From positions 1 to 64,000 of the forward strand of contig NZ_JAIFZM010000020.1 in assembly GCF_022095695.1 (NCBI RefSeq): a stretch of DNA of 64,000 nt, read 5' to 3'. A program made the translations under genes and the position numbers. The DNA is from Oceanobacillus jordanicus. GTDB lineage: Bacteria > Bacillota > Bacilli > Bacillales > Amphibacillaceae. A model generated the notes under the pieces. The model saw nothing but the letters and a program-made list of their open reading frames with translations. It did not search any database and was not told the DNA's origin. This document shows positions 61,649 to 64,000 of this stretch, in pieces. Position 1 is the first letter of the stretch; each line of letters starts with the position of its first letter.

Positions 61649-61682
61649 AAAAGAGCTTTCGCTGAAGAAGGCTCTTTTTTTG
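61649..61682 (+). terminator. terminator after the YtkA-like gene
   Basis: AAAAGAGC (61649-61656) pairs with GCTCTTTT (61671-61678) and is followed by further T residues. Confidence 0.8.
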
Positions 61683-61704
61683 TTTTCAGTTAATATCAGT
61701 GAGA

Positions 61705-61751
61705 TTGCTATTATTTTTGAGACATGATATAATCTGCTGACGAACGATCGT
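61705..61751 (+). promoter_or_regulatory. TetR-MATE promoter with palindrome
   Basis: TTGCTA (61705-61710), 17 bases, TATAAT (61728-61733). Immediately downstream is the palindrome ACGATCGT (61744-61751), a possible TetR site. Confidence 0.65.
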
Positions 61752-61766
61752 AAGGGAGAGTGAGTA

Positions 61767-62342
61767 ATGAGTTCGGAGAATATAAAAGAAGCAGCACTGG
61801 GCTTGTTTGCATTACATGGTTATGAAGGTACATCACTTGCGCAAATAGCAGAGCAAGTAGGAATGAAGAAGCAATCAATCTATTCACATTTTAAAGGAAA
61901 AGATGAACTGTTTTTAGCAATAGTAAATGATACCTTTCAAATAGAAGTTGCTCGAGAGAAAAATTACTTAGATGAACATTTCACAGAACCATTAAAAGAT
62001 TGCTTACTTAAATCTTTACGTGGATATGTGGACCGTTATCAATATGATAGTAGACTTAAATTTTGGCTACGCGTTTCTTTCTTCCCACCAGCCCATCTAT
62101 ATGAGCAGATCAATGAATATAGCTATAGCTATATAGATAAAGTAGATTCTTTTTATTTGGAACGCTTCAAAAAAGCTTCTTTAGAAAGGGAAATGGAACA
62201 TATTAGCCCGGAAACAGCCACCATGGCTTATTCGGCACTTGCTGATTCTATATCGGTTGAATTAGTCTATAGCGGGGTCGAGCGGACCGAAAAAAAGCTG
62301 TCAGCAGCATGGGAAGTTTTTTGGAAAGGAATCTCTAGTTAA
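61767..62342 (+). CDS. TetR family transcriptional regulator
   Basis: A 191-residue regulator. The N-terminal TetR_N domain is ENIKEAALGLFALHGYEGTSLAQIAEQVGMKKQSIYSHFKGKDELFLAIV; the C-terminal helical ligand domain is variable. It lies 38 bases upstream of a MATE exporter gene, a common repressor-pump arrangement. The ligand is unknown. Confidence 0.92.
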   Translation: MSSENIKEAALGLFALHGYEGTSLAQIAEQVGMKKQSIYSHFKGKDELFLAIVNDTFQIEVAREKNYLDEHFTEPLKDCLLKSLRGYVDRYQYDSRLKFWLRVSFFPPAHLYEQINEYSYSYIDKVDSFYLERFKKASLEREMEHISPETATMAYSALADSISVELVYSGVERTEKKLSAAWEVFWKGISS

Positions 62343-62380
62343 ACTAACTACAAGATATAGCATTATGGAGGAAGTATATT

Positions 62381-63754
62381 ATGTATCATGCAGAAACATG
62401 GAAGGAAAAGGCAACGTTATTAATATCCATTTTATGGCCAATCATGGTCACCCAGCTAAGCTTGTATGCTATGAATCTGGTTGACACAATGATGTCAGGT
62501 AGAGTTGGTACGAACGATTTAGCGGGTGTAGCCATTGGCTCAAACATATGGTTGCCAATTTTTACAGGAATAAACGGAATTCTTCTCGCTGTTACGCCAA
62601 TTATCGCCCAATTAATGGGACGGGGGCAGAAGAAAGAAATTACGTATTCGGTAATGCAAGCACTCTATTTAGCAACAGGTCTCGGGGTCGTAGTGTTACT
62701 TATTGGAAGTGTTATATTAAAACCGATTTTACGGACCATGGGGCTGGAAGCTGGTGTCGAGCATATTGCAATGCATTATTTGATCGGACTTTCAATCGGA
62801 ATTATCCCTTTATTTCTCTCAAACGTGTTGCGGAATTTCTTTGATGGACAAGGTTTCACGAGAATTACCATGTTTATCACAATTATGGCTGTGCCCTTTA
62901 ATGCACTACTGAACTACGGTTTTATTTTTGGTAATTTTGGTTTGCCTGCTCTTGGAGGGATAGGTGCGGGATATGCAACGGCTATTACGTACTGGATCAT
63001 ATTATTCCTAAGTATTTTGATGACTTTTCGGATTAGCTCTGTGCGTAATTACCGTATTTTTGTTGACTGGGTAAAACCATCCTTAAAGGCTTGGAAGAAG
63101 CAGCTAGGAATTGGTGTACCGATTGGTTTATCGATCTTTTTCGAATCTAGTATTTTCTCTGTCGTTACCCTGTTGATGGGGACCATGTTTACAGCTGTTA
63201 CGGTAGCTGCAAACCAGATTGCGTTAAGTTTTACTACCCTTATGTTTATGATCCCACTTAGTATCTCGATGGCATTAACAATTGTTGTCGGCTATTCTGT
63301 CGGAGGGGAAAAACTGCAGGCAGCCAAGCAGTATAGTGTGATGGGGGTGCTTGGTGGAATCTTATTTCTAGCCACAGCGGCAGTGTTCCTTTACCTATTC
63401 CGTGAACCCATTGCCTATCTTTATACAGAGGATCCAGAAGTCGTGGCAATGGCAGGACAGTTTTTCATTATAGCCATTTTTTATCAAATTTCTGATGCAA
63501 CACAGGCAGGATTACAGGGAGCCTTACGAGGTTATACGGATGTAAAGATACCTTTCATCATAGCGCTTATTTCCTATTGGGTTATTGGTATTCCTTCTGG
63601 TTTTGCTTTGTCAGCCTATACAGACCTTGGTCCATTTGGCCTTTGGGTCGGAATCACTTTAGGCCTTACCTGCGCAGCAATCGGCTTCTTCACTCGTTTA
63701 CGTATTGTGCAACGGCGACTTGAGGGAAAAGTAACAGACACAAAAATGGTTTAA
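62381..63754 (+). CDS. MATE family efflux transporter
   Basis: A 457-residue multidrug and toxin extrusion transporter with 12 predicted membrane helices. Characteristic regions are ISILWPIMVTQLSLYAMNLVDTMMSG near the N-terminus and a similar repeat in the second half (GVPIGLSIFFESSIFSVVTLLMG). TATGGAGGAAG precedes ATG 62381. Na+- or H+-coupled drug export is expected. It is cotranscribed with the TetR gene or regulated by it. Confidence 0.93.
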   Translation: MYHAETWKEKATLLISILWPIMVTQLSLYAMNLVDTMMSGRVGTNDLAGVAIGSNIWLPIFTGINGILLAVTPIIAQLMGRGQKKEITYSVMQALYLATGLGVVVLLIGSVILKPILRTMGLEAGVEHIAMHYLIGLSIGIIPLFLSNVLRNFFDGQGFTRITMFITIMAVPFNALLNYGFIFGNFGLPALGGIGAGYATAITYWIILFLSILMTFRISSVRNYRIFVDWVKPSLKAWKKQLGIGVPIGLSIFFESSIFSVVTLLMGTMFTAVTVAANQIALSFTTLMFMIPLSISMALTIVVGYSVGGEKLQAAKQYSVMGVLGGILFLATAAVFLYLFREPIAYLYTEDPEVVAMAGQFFIIAIFYQISDATQAGLQGALRGYTDVKIPFIIALISYWVIGIPSGFALSAYTDLGPFGLWVGITLGLTCAAIGFFTRLRIVQRRLEGKVTDTKMV

Positions 63755-63785
63755 GGGAGTTTTAGGTTCTAATAAGTTATAGATG

Positions 63786-63820
63786 CACTTCATACCAAAT
63801 CGGTATGAAGTGTTTTTTTA
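63786..63820 (+). terminator. terminator after the MATE gene
   Basis: CACTTCATACC (63786-63796) pairs perfectly with GGTATGAAGTG (63802-63812), then TTTTTTT. Confidence 0.93.
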
Positions 63821-63899
63821 TGTAATAGCAAGGAAACGAATGTCGACTATGGTCCCTTTAACTGGTCACTAAAAAGCAGGAATGTTACTATGTTTTTAG

Positions 63900-64000
63900 T
63901 TGAATCAATTAAGCGCTGATCCGGTTAGAAAACTGATCGGAATTTCATTATGGATTGGCGTTCTATACATAACCGTCCGTGTGTTTTTATTTTTCCCTAT
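63900..64000 (+). CDS. possible 5' end of a membrane protein gene (partial)
   Basis: From TTG 63900 the frame reads LNQLSADPVRKLIGISLWIG and continues through a hydrophobic helix to the window edge. The composition suits a real membrane protein N-terminus, but the ribosome site (AGGAA) is about 17 bases away and a stop codon immediately precedes the TTG. The rest of the gene would be needed to confirm it. Confidence 0.35.
   Translation, partial: MNQLSADPVRKLIGISLWIGVLYITVRVFLFFP

Overview
The window comes from a low-GC, spore-forming member of the Bacillaceae. By gene content it looks like an Oceanobacillus/Virgibacillus-type organism, but this is an inference and no 16S rRNA is present. The evidence is Bacillus-type ribosome binding sites, frequent TTG/GTG starts, an S-box riboswitch, tandem LexA (DinR-type) boxes, splAB, a CotF-type coat protein, a CgeB-like glycosyltransferase and a collagen-like exosporium-type protein. 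I saw no rRNA, tRNA, CRISPR array, transposase gene or prophage.

Layout. 6-9597 is one co-directional catabolic operon: a family-5 ABC importer, a FAD amine/amino-acid oxidase, malate synthase G and an FAH-family hydrolase. It probably imports a small amine-containing compound, oxidises it to glyoxylate and condenses that to malate. 9846-12783 holds divergent envelope genes: an LCP ligase, and an XRE-DUF1232 regulator with a RodA-like protein, with paired palindromes over both promoters. 12947-20873 carries mevalonate-pathway HMG-CoA synthase, an aldehyde dehydrogenase, TerC, GNAT, phosphotransferase, TauE, DUF2243-CtaG and a cupin. 21005-25982 is rich in DNA-damage functions: an SOS-controlled WYL-like/YolD pair, SplA-SplB and a T4 endonuclease V-like protein, with an EEP nuclease and a ZIP transporter between them. 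26100-29268 has a CotF-like coat protein, DUF4396 and an ABC exporter. 29283-34221 is methionine metabolism: mtnU and mtnE divergent, then S-box controlled metNPQ.

34460-42573 contains an RNase H-like protein, a LuxR regulator with a degenerate receiver facing a two-kinase hybrid sensor, a sigma-70-type factor, a YabR-like S1 protein, a PadR-DUF1700-DUF4097 envelope-stress module and CsbD. 42765-45146 encodes a 793-residue protein with two sets of aspartate-rich isoprenoid-synthase motifs, the most unusual gene in the window. 45365-49773 has an AraC regulator with two VOC proteins, a YeeE/YedE transporter, a short YjzC gene, a structured intergenic element and a lipoprotein.

50765-59254 is a spore-surface glycosylation locus: two glycosyltransferases, a collagen-like Gly-X-Thr protein, and four genes whose families match the WbpA/WbpE/WbpB/WbpD route to a UDP-diacetamido-glucuronic acid. 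59355-61633 groups a second CtaG, a DeoR-type HTH fused to a NosL-like Cys-rich domain, and a YtkA/FixH-type lipoprotein, which suggests copper delivery to a haem-copper oxidase. The window ends with a TetR-MATE pair and the possible start of another membrane protein gene.
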